Source: Eubacteriales bacterium
GTDB taxonomy: Bacteria; Bacillota; Clostridia; Lachnospirales; Lachnospiraceae
Direction of reading: 5' to 3'
DNA length: 64,000 nucleotides
Assembly: GCA_030537195.1 (NCBI GenBank)
Contig: JAUNOK010000004.1
Span: forward strand, 1-64,000
Each line of letters begins with the position of its first letter. Position 1 is the first letter of the stretch. This document shows positions 25,603 to 33,355 of the stretch, in pieces. The notes under the pieces are model-generated. The model saw nothing but the letters and a program-made list of their open reading frames with translations. It searched no databases and was not told where the DNA came from. Both the position numbers and the translations under genes were made by a program.

Positions 25603-26778
25603 TTATTTATTCTTTTCTATAATCTCTTTCACAATAAAGTCTGCTGTCTCATCTATATTGGCAAAAGGCACATTTTTCACAAGCTCGACTCCGAATGCCT
25701 TTCTTACCTTCTCAAGTAGTTCATCTGTATATGTAAGTACTCCGTCGCTGACATTCTCTATTCCATCAAGATATATAGATTCTCTGTTCTTTCTTCTCAT
25801 CTGTTCCAGTGTAAATACAGATTCATCAATGTATGCCTTCATATCCTCATTTTCACCATCGATGATTACCGGATATCCGCCTATCTCTCCGAATACACCA
25901 GGGCAGTGCAGTTTAATCTTCTTGTGGTCTCTTACTGCATCAAGTATTGCCTTGATGATTTCGTAGTTGCTTGATGCATTCATCATGTTTCTCTTAGCAT
26001 CTACCGGCATAGGAATACCACAGTGTGCAATAATTTCATCTATTCCGACAGACACTGGCTCTCCATTATATCTGATGTCAATAAGCATTTCAGTTCCCTC
26101 TGTGTGGCCTTCCTTGCTTATTACAACATCATGGAAATGTGCTACTGCAAATGTAATGTCTATATTCCAGTAATCCTCTATATCAAGGAGCTGTCCCGCT
26201 GCCAGCTTGAATCTGTATATAAGGTGGTTAATGTTACCGCTTCCAAAATCAGGATATGCCTTTCCCGCTGACTTAAGCCATGGAATTACAGCATCTGAAT
26301 ATGAAGTATTAATAACAATCGCGTCTGAATTAACATTTTCATATGCTTCCATGATATTCTTTGTGAATCTTATTGATAATGGTGACCATATACCATACGC
26401 TCTTACATTCTTCCATGAAATACTTCCATACTTAAGTCCTGCATATGCACGGCTGCTGTTTACAATTATGTCTGGTGAAAATTCAGCTATTGCCTTTTCA
26501 ATAGAAGCAACATCATTAAGGTCAACATCAGATATTACAGTTATTCTGCTTCTGTTCTGACCTCTTATCAAAGACGCAACCCTTACTATATTCGCGTCAG
26601 ACTCAAGCTTCTCCTTGTTACGCCCAACAACAGCAATCTCAATATTCTCATCTTTAGATGACATGAGATAATCCATAAGATAATTACCGACACTTCCAAG
26701 TCCGATTATCATAATTCTTGCTTTTCTGTTCTTTAATTCATGTCTTAAAATATTAAGCTTTTCATTAATAGTTTTCAT
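25603..26778 (-). CDS. NAD(P)-dependent oxidoreductase of unassigned family
   Basis: A 391-residue Rossmann protein with MIIGLGSVGNYLMDYL for nucleotide binding at about 23-40, then AVVGRNKEKL. VINTSYSDAVIPWLK and FGSGNINHLIYRF recall the NP-x-D and G-SG-x-LD-x-R segments of malate/lactate dehydrogenases, though weakly. The C-terminal half includes AHFHDVVISKEGHTEGTEM. It sits 1 bp after the LicC-like gene and just before PEP mutase. It could reduce phosphonoacetaldehyde or a later phosphonate intermediate, since no aminotransferase or iron alcohol dehydrogenase is in the operon. The family should be settled by profile search. Confidence 0.75.
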   Translation of the reverse strand: MKTINEKLNILRHELKNRKARIMIIGLGSVGNYLMDYLMSSKDENIEIAVVGRNKEKLESDANIVRVASLIRGQNRSRITVISDVDLNDVASIEKAIAEFSPDIIVNSSRAYAGLKYGSISWKNVRAYGIWSPLSIRFTKNIMEAYENVNSDAIVINTSYSDAVIPWLKSAGKAYPDFGSGNINHLIYRFKLAAGQLLDIEDYWNIDITFAVAHFHDVVISKEGHTEGTEMLIDIRYNGEPVSVGIDEIIAHCGIPMPVDAKRNMMNASSNYEIIKAILDAVRDHKKIKLHCPGVFGEIGGYPVIIDGENEDMKAYIDESVFTLEQMRRKNRESIYLDGIENVSDGVLTYTDELLEKVRKAFGVELVKNVPFANIDETADFIVKEIIEKNK

Positions 26779-26779
26779 G

Positions 26780-27523
26780 CTATGCCTCCATTTTTTTATT
26801 AAAATCTTCTACCCTGTTACAATTAATCCATTCTGAAAAATGCAGGTTATCATATTCATCTGGTCCTAACTGGCTGAAATACCTTTCAACAAATACAAGG
26901 TTGGTTCCCTTCCATTCCTCGTCTGTTATGCTGTCAAATGCTTTCTTTGCAAGCACCTTGTCAGTAAATTTCCATATCTGACCAGAATTGTATATTGCGA
27001 TAAATGGCTCTTTGATAAACATTTCGCTATGTCCTGTATCGTATATGTAATGTATAGTCCCTTTAACATCGTAATAGAATGCAACTGCTTTATTGGCAAG
27101 TATCGGCTCACTGTTAGAGGTAATCACGCTCTTAGCTGAATTGCTTACCTTAACAAATGTTTCCTCGTCCACTATCAGGTCACCTTCAGCAAAAACAATC
27201 TCATCACAATTATCTTCTATAGCCTTCTTCAAGCCACAGTACAGACTATAACCAGAACCATATTCTGAGTAATAAGTATTCCTTACAAGTACAAGTTTAT
27301 CCTTGTATTCACTGAAATACTTCTCAATATTCTTTTCTAATTCCTCATACTTAAAGCCACCAACTATATAATATCTGTCAAACTGAACCGGCTGGTGAAG
27401 AAGTCTGTAAAGAATTGATTCTGTAATATCATGCGGATAATATATGCATTTCAGACACTCTCTGCCTAATGACTCACTAAATCTTGAAGACATTCCCGCT
27501 ACTGTAACAATTAGTGCTTTCAC
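26780..27523 (-). CDS. LicC-like nucleotidyltransferase
   Basis: A 248-residue NTP transferase with VTVAGMSSRFSESLGRECLK at its N-terminus and a metal-binding FAEGDLIV. The best start is GTG 27523, which overlaps the epimerase stop as GTGA and has AAGGAG eight bases upstream. A longer frame from 27544 overlaps more. It resembles the middle domain of the HTH-LicC-LicA protein but without a kinase domain. The operon thus has two nucleotidyltransferases, this one and the domain fused to PEP mutase. One may activate the phosphonate and the other a different head group. Confidence 0.82.
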   Translation of the reverse strand: MKALIVTVAGMSSRFSESLGRECLKCIYYPHDITESILYRLLHQPVQFDRYYIVGGFKYEELEKNIEKYFSEYKDKLVLVRNTYYSEYGSGYSLYCGLKKAIEDNCDEIVFAEGDLIVDEETFVKVSNSAKSVITSNSEPILANKAVAFYYDVKGTIHYIYDTGHSEMFIKEPFIAIYNSGQIWKFTDKVLAKKAFDSITDEEWKGTNLVFVERYFSQLGPDEYDNLHFSEWINCNRVEDFNKKMEA

Positions 27524-28506
27524 TTTGTCATCTCCTTTACACATTCCTCAATTCCCTGCTCAAGTGTAACCTGTGGTCTCCATGTTGTGCGCGAGCGGAT
27601 TTTATCAGTATTAAGTACTCTTCTTTCAGGGTCAGACTTTCTGTAACCGTTGAATACTATTTCTGGATTGTCGATTCCTAACTTCTTTGCACATAACTTT
27701 ACAAGATCTATAATAGATATTTCCTCGTTAGTTGCCACATTATATACAGTTCCGTCAAGTGCATCCTCTGAATCAATCAATGCAAGTACTGCCGCACAGC
27801 TGTCTTCATTATGTAAAAATGTTCTCTTATTAACCTTACTGTTCTCAAGCAGTTCAACCTTTCCACCATTCTTTAACTGGTTAAGAATGTGCGGAATAAT
27901 ATGCTTTGGATACAGTTCATTCTTGCTGTATACATTGGCAAATCTTATTGAACAGCCCTTAATCTTCCCCTCATCAACTGCATCCTTCATGAAAAATTCT
28001 GTAAGAAGCTTACCCGTTGCATAAGAAGTTCTCTGACTATGCTCAGCATCAGCCATGGTGATGTAATCAGATTCCCTGACTCCATCTTCTGCCCATGACT
28101 GCATTGAATACACTTCTGATGTTGAGCAATTTATGTATATCTGTGCGCCGACCTCTATGGCCTGCTCTAGGAAAGTTTTCATACCTAATACATTAGTGTT
28201 AAATGTTCTGTTTACATAGTAAAAATGTTCTGTGTGAACAACTGCAGCACAATTAATGTATATAATCTTGTCATAATTATCCTTAACAGAGATTATCTCA
28301 TTCTTAAGTTCATCCATCTGCTCACTATTATTGATATCATACTCATGGAACTCAAATAACTCATTATCAACAATATCTTTAACTGTGTTAATTGATGAGG
28401 CAAAGAAATTATCAAAACCAATTACCTTCTGTCCTCTTTTAGTAAGCTGGCGGGAAAGCTCATTTCCTGTCATTCCTGTTGCTCCGCTGATTACATATAG
28501 ATTCAT
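27520..28506 (-). CDS. NAD-dependent epimerase/dehydratase (extended SDR)
   Basis: A 328-residue extended SDR: ISGATGMTGNELSRQL for cofactor, NCSTSEVYSM, and the catalytic Tyr-x3-Lys in SYATGKLLTEF. The C-terminal part (ASNEEISIIDLV-like, then NTDKIRSRTTWRPQ) resembles sugar-nucleotide epimerases. The ATG at 28506 overlaps the phosphoesterase stop (TGATG). A sugar or a nucleotide-linked phosphonate could be the substrate. No family name can be given. Confidence 0.85.
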   Translation of the reverse strand: MNLYVISGATGMTGNELSRQLTKRGQKVIGFDNFFASSINTVKDIVDNELFEFHEYDINNSEQMDELKNEIISVKDNYDKIIYINCAAVVHTEHFYYVNRTFNTNVLGMKTFLEQAIEVGAQIYINCSTSEVYSMQSWAEDGVRESDYITMADAEHSQRTSYATGKLLTEFFMKDAVDEGKIKGCSIRFANVYSKNELYPKHIIPHILNQLKNGGKVELLENSKVNKRTFLHNEDSCAAVLALIDSEDALDGTVYNVATNEEISIIDLVKLCAKKLGIDNPEIVFNGYRKSDPERRVLNTDKIRSRTTWRPQVTLEQGIEECVKEMTK

Positions 28507-29231
28507 CAAACTCCACTCTCCAATCTTTCTTTATAAAAAACATCTACTTTATCATTAAAACTTGCCTGTTCACCTGCTATATCATACTTAACCTTTTTAA
28601 GAATCACTTCCTCACTGTCAGTATCGAGAATAGCATACTGTGCCATGTTGTTAAGATTCCTTGGCTGCCCTGCAGAACCAGGGTTAATAAATATAGTCTT
28701 TTTCTTATTTCTGTGAACCACGTCATCTGTCTTGTAATATTCTTCTATAAAATGTGGTATATGCGAATGACCTGAAAGAACATAATCATATTCTGCATAA
28801 TCTGTCATATCTGTTTTCGCATTAATTGCCTTCCAGTATTCGTCCGCAAGACTTCCGTGAACTGCCAGAAACTTTTTACCCTCTATATCAAATACTGCTT
28901 TTCCCTCTTTACTCATGCAGTCATTCAGATATCCCCATGTCTCATCTGAAAGATTATCTCTTGTATACTTTGCACTTTCTCTTCCCCTGTCAGAAGAAAA
29001 CCTGTCATACTCCTCCTCCATGACAGCCTGTTCATGATTGCCTCTTATATTGCACAAAACTTTATAGTTACAATTTCTTATGATATTAACAACCTCATTA
29101 GAATGCATCCCATAATCAATCAGATCTCCTAACAGCGCCAGTCCCTCTATTGAATACGCTGCAGCATCATCGAGAACACTTGTTAATGCATTCAGATTTC
29201 CGTGTACATCTGACAAAATCAATATTTTCAT
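28506..29231 (-). CDS. Calcineurin-like metallophosphoesterase
   Basis: A 241-residue two-metal phosphoesterase of the YfcE/MJ0936 type. Metal motifs in order are SDVHGNL, GDLIDYG, RGNHEQAV, VHGS and SGHSHIPHF, followed by NPGSAGQPRN. It is the first gene of the phosphonate operon. It may hydrolyse a phosphodiester or a CMP-linked intermediate, or be a regulatory phosphatase. Its presence here is unusual for phosphonate clusters. Confidence 0.9.
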   Translation of the reverse strand: MKILILSDVHGNLNALTSVLDDAAAYSIEGLALLGDLIDYGMHSNEVVNIIRNCNYKVLCNIRGNHEQAVMEEEYDRFSSDRGRESAKYTRDNLSDETWGYLNDCMSKEGKAVFDIEGKKFLAVHGSLADEYWKAINAKTDMTDYAEYDYVLSGHSHIPHFIEEYYKTDDVVHRNKKKTIFINPGSAGQPRNLNNMAQYAILDTDSEEVILKKVKYDIAGEQASFNDKVDVFYKERLESGV

Positions 29232-29249
29232 GGAATCTGTTCCTTTCTA

Positions 29250-29286
29250 TGTTCATTTTATTGTTATATTTTCAAAATAATGAACA
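29250..29286 (-). promoter_or_regulatory. Operator of the phosphonate operon (TGTTCATT inverted repeat)
   Basis: Inverted repeat TGTTCATT (29250-29257) and AATGAACA (29279-29286) extended to 9 bp by flanking A/T. It lies 13 bp after the -10 box and just before the phosphoesterase start. Spacing and sequence match the site at 23022-23057. Confidence 0.72.
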
Positions 29287-29299
29287 TCACGGCATGGTT

Positions 29300-29328
29300 A
29301 TTGTAAATCATCTGTTACATTTTTTCAA
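29300..29328 (-). promoter_or_regulatory. Promoter of the phosphonate operon
   Basis: On the minus strand TTGAAA (29328-29323), 17 bp, TACAAT (29305-29300), directly upstream of the shared inverted repeat. Confidence 0.72.
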
Positions 29329-29341
29329 CCTTATTACAAAA

Positions 29342-29395
29342 AAAGACAGAAAATTCTCTGACCGCTTAATTCAGCCAGTAGAATTTCCTGTCTTT
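29342..29395 (-). terminator. Intrinsic terminator of the polysaccharide operon
   Basis: Arms of 16 bp (AAAGACAGAAAATTCT/AGAATTTCCTGTCTTT, one wobble on the RNA) with a 22-base loop and seven T on the minus strand, 15 bp after the flippase stop. Confidence 0.9.
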
Positions 29396-29409
29396 ATATA
29401 TTTATTTAA

Positions 29410-30612
29410 TTATATTTTCAAATTACCAACAAGCACTATCATTAATATCTTTAGCAGATTTACTATAACAAGTGAAATTGCCATTCCCCATAGACCCATA
29501 GCAATAGTCATCGGAATTGCAATCACTATAAATGAGATCATAAATACAACGCTTATAACAAGCTGATATTTCTCATCAGTGAATCTTAACAGTATTACAA
29601 TCAGTGTATTCGCTATAAAGTAAAATACCTGTCCAAGATTTGCAAGCCACAGATAAGGCTTAACCATACTGAATATTTCCTTATACATTATGGCTACAAA
29701 TACATACGAAACACCTACACATGCCACATTTATAATGAAACCAGCCACAACTGATCCAAGGCATATCTTGGTAAATGTACTCTTCTTCAACTTACCGTTA
29801 TACTTGGATAAATGTCCGATTATTACACCGTTAAGCGGCATTGATATCAGGGAAACCATCTTTCCTATAAGTGTAGCAGCATAGAATACTGTTACAGATG
29901 TTCCACCATCAACAGCCTGCAGAATAATTCTGTCAGCATTAAGTATAACTGCCGCAATAAGTTCTGTTCCAGAAAGTATCAGAACAGATTTCATATTTGC
30001 TGCAAAATGTTCAGTCCTTCTGAAAGGTGTTCCCTTATATATAGTTCCTGTAAATACAACATAAAGCACTGCCATACATTCGCCTATAAGCATTGTAACT
30101 GCCCACGAATGTAATACATAGAAAGTACCTATACCTATCAGATATCCTATAGATATCAGAAGATAAAAAATAAAAAATCTTTTGTAATTCAGGTTTAACC
30201 TGAATTCTACATCTGAATAGTATCTTAAAACTGTGAATATCATCAATAAAAGATATCCAGCTTCAGCCCATACACTGAATCTTTTAAGCCATATAAGCCC
30301 AAAAATTGAAACCGCTATAGATATAACAGCCACACCAAGCAGGAATATGTTGTAATCTGAATTACTGTCCTGCTTTTTCATGTGGGTTACCATTCTTGAA
30401 TAATTGGCTGCCGTTCCAAATGTTGAACCCATAATTGAAACAATTGAAATCAATGTAAGGACTACTCCGAATTCATCTGCTCCAAGCTGTTTGCTTAAGA
30501 ATGGATACAGAACAAGCTGTATGACACCGTTCATCACAACCAGGCCAAGCATACTGTATATAAAATCTCCGGTTATACCTTTAAGTTTCGATGCAACTTT
30601 TTTATTTTCCAC
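29410..30612 (-). CDS. Wzx-like oligosaccharide flippase
   Basis: A 400-residue membrane protein with about 12 helices of the MOP/polysaccharide-synthesis family. The N-terminus has YPFLSKQLGADEFGVVLTL, typical of Wzx-like proteins. It should flip lipid-linked sugars or repeat units across the membrane. It ends the manC operon, directly after licD. Its presence beside an ABC exporter in the same locus suggests two separate glycan substrates. Confidence 0.85.
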   Translation of the reverse strand: MENKKVASKLKGITGDFIYSMLGLVVMNGVIQLVLYPFLSKQLGADEFGVVLTLISIVSIMGSTFGTAANYSRMVTHMKKQDSNSDYNIFLLGVAVISIAVSIFGLIWLKRFSVWAEAGYLLLMIFTVLRYYSDVEFRLNLNYKRFFIFYLLISIGYLIGIGTFYVLHSWAVTMLIGECMAVLYVVFTGTIYKGTPFRRTEHFAANMKSVLILSGTELIAAVILNADRIILQAVDGGTSVTVFYAATLIGKMVSLISMPLNGVIIGHLSKYNGKLKKSTFTKICLGSVVAGFIINVACVGVSYVFVAIMYKEIFSMVKPYLWLANLGQVFYFIANTLIVILLRFTDEKYQLVISVVFMISFIVIAIPMTIAMGLWGMAISLVIVNLLKILMIVLVGNLKI

Positions 30613-30614
30613 TA

Positions 30615-31451
30615 TTAATTCTCCTTAGGCGCATCTGGTTTTACATGCATTGGAACTCTTGATTCTTCTGGCGGAAGCTTCATATAATCTCCGTATACCA
30701 TAGTAAGTATTTCCTTATATCCCTTAGGACATGAGAAATAATCATCGCCCACCTTAAGGTCTACAGTTCCATTAAACCATTCCTTATCACACCATGCCTT
30801 AAGATCAGGCATTGGATAATTACTGTAATAGTAATGGTTTGTGTTACCCTTAACAGACATGCTTACTCTTTCATACTTTTCTCTTAACTTGTTAAGTGAC
30901 TTATGTTTTCCAATAGCTGCAAGCATACCTATTACTATCTTCTGTAATGTACCATATTCTGAATAATCTATACTATCCCTGTGTCCCATGCACTGTCCGT
31001 ATATCATAGTCAGTCTCAATCTAAGCATAAGCTGCTTAAACTGTGAATCATATGCGTTATCAAGTATAAAACAGTCCAGAACCATTCTGTCTTTATATTT
31101 TTCTGGAACATGATTTTCTACTTTTGCGTAACTCTGTAAAGGAACTGAATCACCAAGATATACCAGTCTTGTAGGGAAATCGAAAAAACTGTCAGGTATT
31201 AAATCCTTGGCTAATACCAGTTCAAAGTCATCTCCCCATGCTGACTTAGGCACTGCTAACAGTTTGTTATAATTCTCCCTTGTAAATGCTATATCAATAT
31301 CATCGTCCCATGGAATGAAATCCTGATGTCTTACAGCTCCAAGTAAAGCTCCTGAATCATAATAATATGTGATTCCATATTCCTTACATATTGAATCCAG
31401 TTTACGCATGAGTATTCTGTTAAGCTCATGTGCTTTCTCTAAATTAGTCAT
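30615..31451 (-). CDS. LicD-family phosphotransferase
   Basis: A 278-residue protein with the LicD core YYYDSGALLGAVRHQDFIPWDDDIDIAF spread over residues 27-56 (key GALLGAVRH and DDDIDI). LicD proteins transfer phosphocholine from CDP-choline, or other phospho-groups, to glycans. It lies 2 bp before the flippase gene. It is the likely link between this polysaccharide and the CDP-activated group made by the LicC/LicA or phosphonate operons. Which donor it uses is not readable. Confidence 0.92.
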   Translation of the reverse strand: MTNLEKAHELNRILMRKLDSICKEYGITYYYDSGALLGAVRHQDFIPWDDDIDIAFTRENYNKLLAVPKSAWGDDFELVLAKDLIPDSFFDFPTRLVYLGDSVPLQSYAKVENHVPEKYKDRMVLDCFILDNAYDSQFKQLMLRLRLTMIYGQCMGHRDSIDYSEYGTLQKIVIGMLAAIGKHKSLNKLREKYERVSMSVKGNTNHYYYSNYPMPDLKAWCDKEWFNGTVDLKVGDDYFSCPKGYKEILTMVYGDYMKLPPEESRVPMHVKPDAPKEN

Positions 31452-31462
31452 TGTACCTCTCC

Positions 31463-32407
31463 TTATTGTTCTTTATCGAAATTCAATCTTTCCTCTTCAA
31501 CAACCAACGGTCTGTTCATAAGTCTCTTGTTCATACTGAGAATATACTCTCCCATAAGACCTATAAATATAAGCTGTAATGCACCAAGGAAACACACCAG
31601 AATAATAAGTGGTGCCATACCTGCTGCAAATCTGTTCCAATATATAAGCTTTAATATAAGATACACTATAGCAACTATGACACTGATAAAACCTACTCCG
31701 GCTCCTACGAATGTTGCAAGTCTTAAACCAATCTTAGTATATGATGTAAAGCTTAACATGGCTGCATCATACAATGTAAAAAAGTTATTGTGTGTCTTTC
31801 CGGCTCTTCTCTGAGCCTGTGTATATTCTATCTCAGTCTTCTTAAAGCCTAACTCTCCAACAATTCCTCTAATGAAAGGAATTGGATCTTTCAAATCTCT
31901 TAATACCTGTACAAATGACTTGTCATAAAGTCCAAAGCCTGTAAAATGCTCTATCTGTTCAACAGATGACATCTTCTTGATAAGCTTGTAATAGCATGAT
32001 CTTAAAAAATACATAACAGGATTCTCTTTACTTGATGACTTTACTGCACAGACAATCTTATATCCTTCTTCCCACTTTGCAACAAGTCTTGGAATAACAT
32101 CAATAGGATCCTGAAAATCTGCACATACAGGAATGGTACAGTCACCTGTTGTCTGTAATATTCCATAATATGGTGAATTGAACTGTCCGAAATTCTTGGC
32201 ATTAAATATTGCCTTAATCTTAGGATTATTCTCACATAATTTTCTAAGTCTCACCCTTGTTGTATCTGTTGAATCATTATCTATAAAAAGTATCTCGTAA
32301 TCATACTGTGGAAGATCCTTTGCAAACATAGCAATAAGAGCTTCACTGAGTGGTTCTACATTTTCCTCTTCATTATAACAAGGAACCATTATACTTATCT
32401 TCTTCAT
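31463..32407 (-). CDS. GT2 polyprenyl-phosphate glycosyltransferase (GtrB/ArnC-like)
   Basis: A 314-residue transferase. The GT-A domain has SIMVPCYNEEENV, DNDSTDTTR and CADFQDPIDVIP, and there are two C-terminal membrane helices (about 230-255 and 262-290). This arrangement marks GtrB-like enzymes that put a sugar on undecaprenyl phosphate. The ATG at 32407 overlaps the previous stop as ATGA and follows AAGGAG. It may work with the GT-C proteins or GtrA elsewhere in the window. Confidence 0.9.
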   Translation of the reverse strand: MKKISIMVPCYNEEENVEPLSEALIAMFAKDLPQYDYEILFIDNDSTDTTRVRLRKLCENNPKIKAIFNAKNFGQFNSPYYGILQTTGDCTIPVCADFQDPIDVIPRLVAKWEEGYKIVCAVKSSSKENPVMYFLRSCYYKLIKKMSSVEQIEHFTGFGLYDKSFVQVLRDLKDPIPFIRGIVGELGFKKTEIEYTQAQRRAGKTHNNFFTLYDAAMLSFTSYTKIGLRLATFVGAGVGFISVIVAIVYLILKLIYWNRFAAGMAPLIILVCFLGALQLIFIGLMGEYILSMNKRLMNRPLVVEEERLNFDKEQ

Positions 32408-33333
32408 AGCATCTCCTTCTTGCACCATTCTACTGTTTCTGCAATTCCATCTGAAAACTTATAATCCGGTGCAAATCCTGTATCTTTAACTAAATCCTGT
32501 ATATCTGCGCACAGGTACATAACCTGACGTGGACCATAGGCAACTTCTCCGAATCCAATCTCTGCTTCCGGATTAACCGCATCCCTTATATCCTCGATAT
32601 ACTCCTTAAGCGGTCTTGCCTTTCCTCCGCCAATACAGTAAACCTTACCATTAATGCCTTTCTCTCCTAATAAGTAAAATGCCTTCCCCGCATCCTTGGA
32701 GTACAGATAATCCCACATCTGCTCTCCCTTTGTACACGATGGCTTTTCTCCTCGTAATAGTTTTCCTATTGTAGACATAACCATCGTAGCACATCCATCA
32801 TATGGACCATACACGCTTAATATTCTTGTCCATATATGTCTTATCCCCAGCTTTTCGCACTGGATTCTTGTCATCTGTCCAGCACACAGCTTTGCCATTC
32901 CATAGCCATTCTCTGGAAACGCGGGAACTCCAGCATTAAGCTTTCCTTCCACTCTTCCATATTCTGCCTGTGAACCAGCACCTATGAATGCACTACATCC
33001 CATCATAGCTGCTGCATTTACAGCATCCAGTGCATACTTCACATTCATATTCTGTATATACATATCATTACGACAGTCACCAAATGTTCCGTCCCATCCA
33101 AAATGATAGAACACATCCGGCTTAATTCCTGTCGCCTGCACAAGCTGTGGCAGTTTATCAAGCTCGCTAAGATCACATTCAACCTTCTTAATTGAATCGG
33201 ATTCCTTAATTCTGTAAGAACGTTTTGAATCCTTTCTTACAACTGCTATAACCTTAACATCATTCTTTATAAGAGCATCTATAAGACCTAAGCCTACCGC
33301 TCCCGTACATCCTGTTACAACTGCCGCCTGCAT
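32404..33333 (-). CDS. NAD-dependent epimerase/reductase, candidate YerF-like
   Basis: A 309-residue extended SDR with VTGCTGAVGLGL and catalytic Tyr in NGYGMAKLCAGQM. It follows the thiamine enzyme, as yerF follows yerE in the Yersinia CDP-yersiniose cluster. There YerF reduces the acetyl side chain added by YerE. The same role is proposed here from gene order. The SDR family is too broad to prove it from motifs. Confidence 0.8.
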   Translation of the reverse strand: MQAAVVTGCTGAVGLGLIDALIKNDVKVIAVVRKDSKRSYRIKESDSIKKVECDLSELDKLPQLVQATGIKPDVFYHFGWDGTFGDCRNDMYIQNMNVKYALDAVNAAAMMGCSAFIGAGSQAEYGRVEGKLNAGVPAFPENGYGMAKLCAGQMTRIQCEKLGIRHIWTRILSVYGPYDGCATMVMSTIGKLLRGEKPSCTKGEQMWDYLYSKDAGKAFYLLGEKGINGKVYCIGGGKARPLKEYIEDIRDAVNPEAEIGFGEVAYGPRQVMYLCADIQDLVKDTGFAPDYKFSDGIAETVEWCKKEML

Positions 33334-33355
33334 TGTGCCTCCTGTTGTTTTATTA

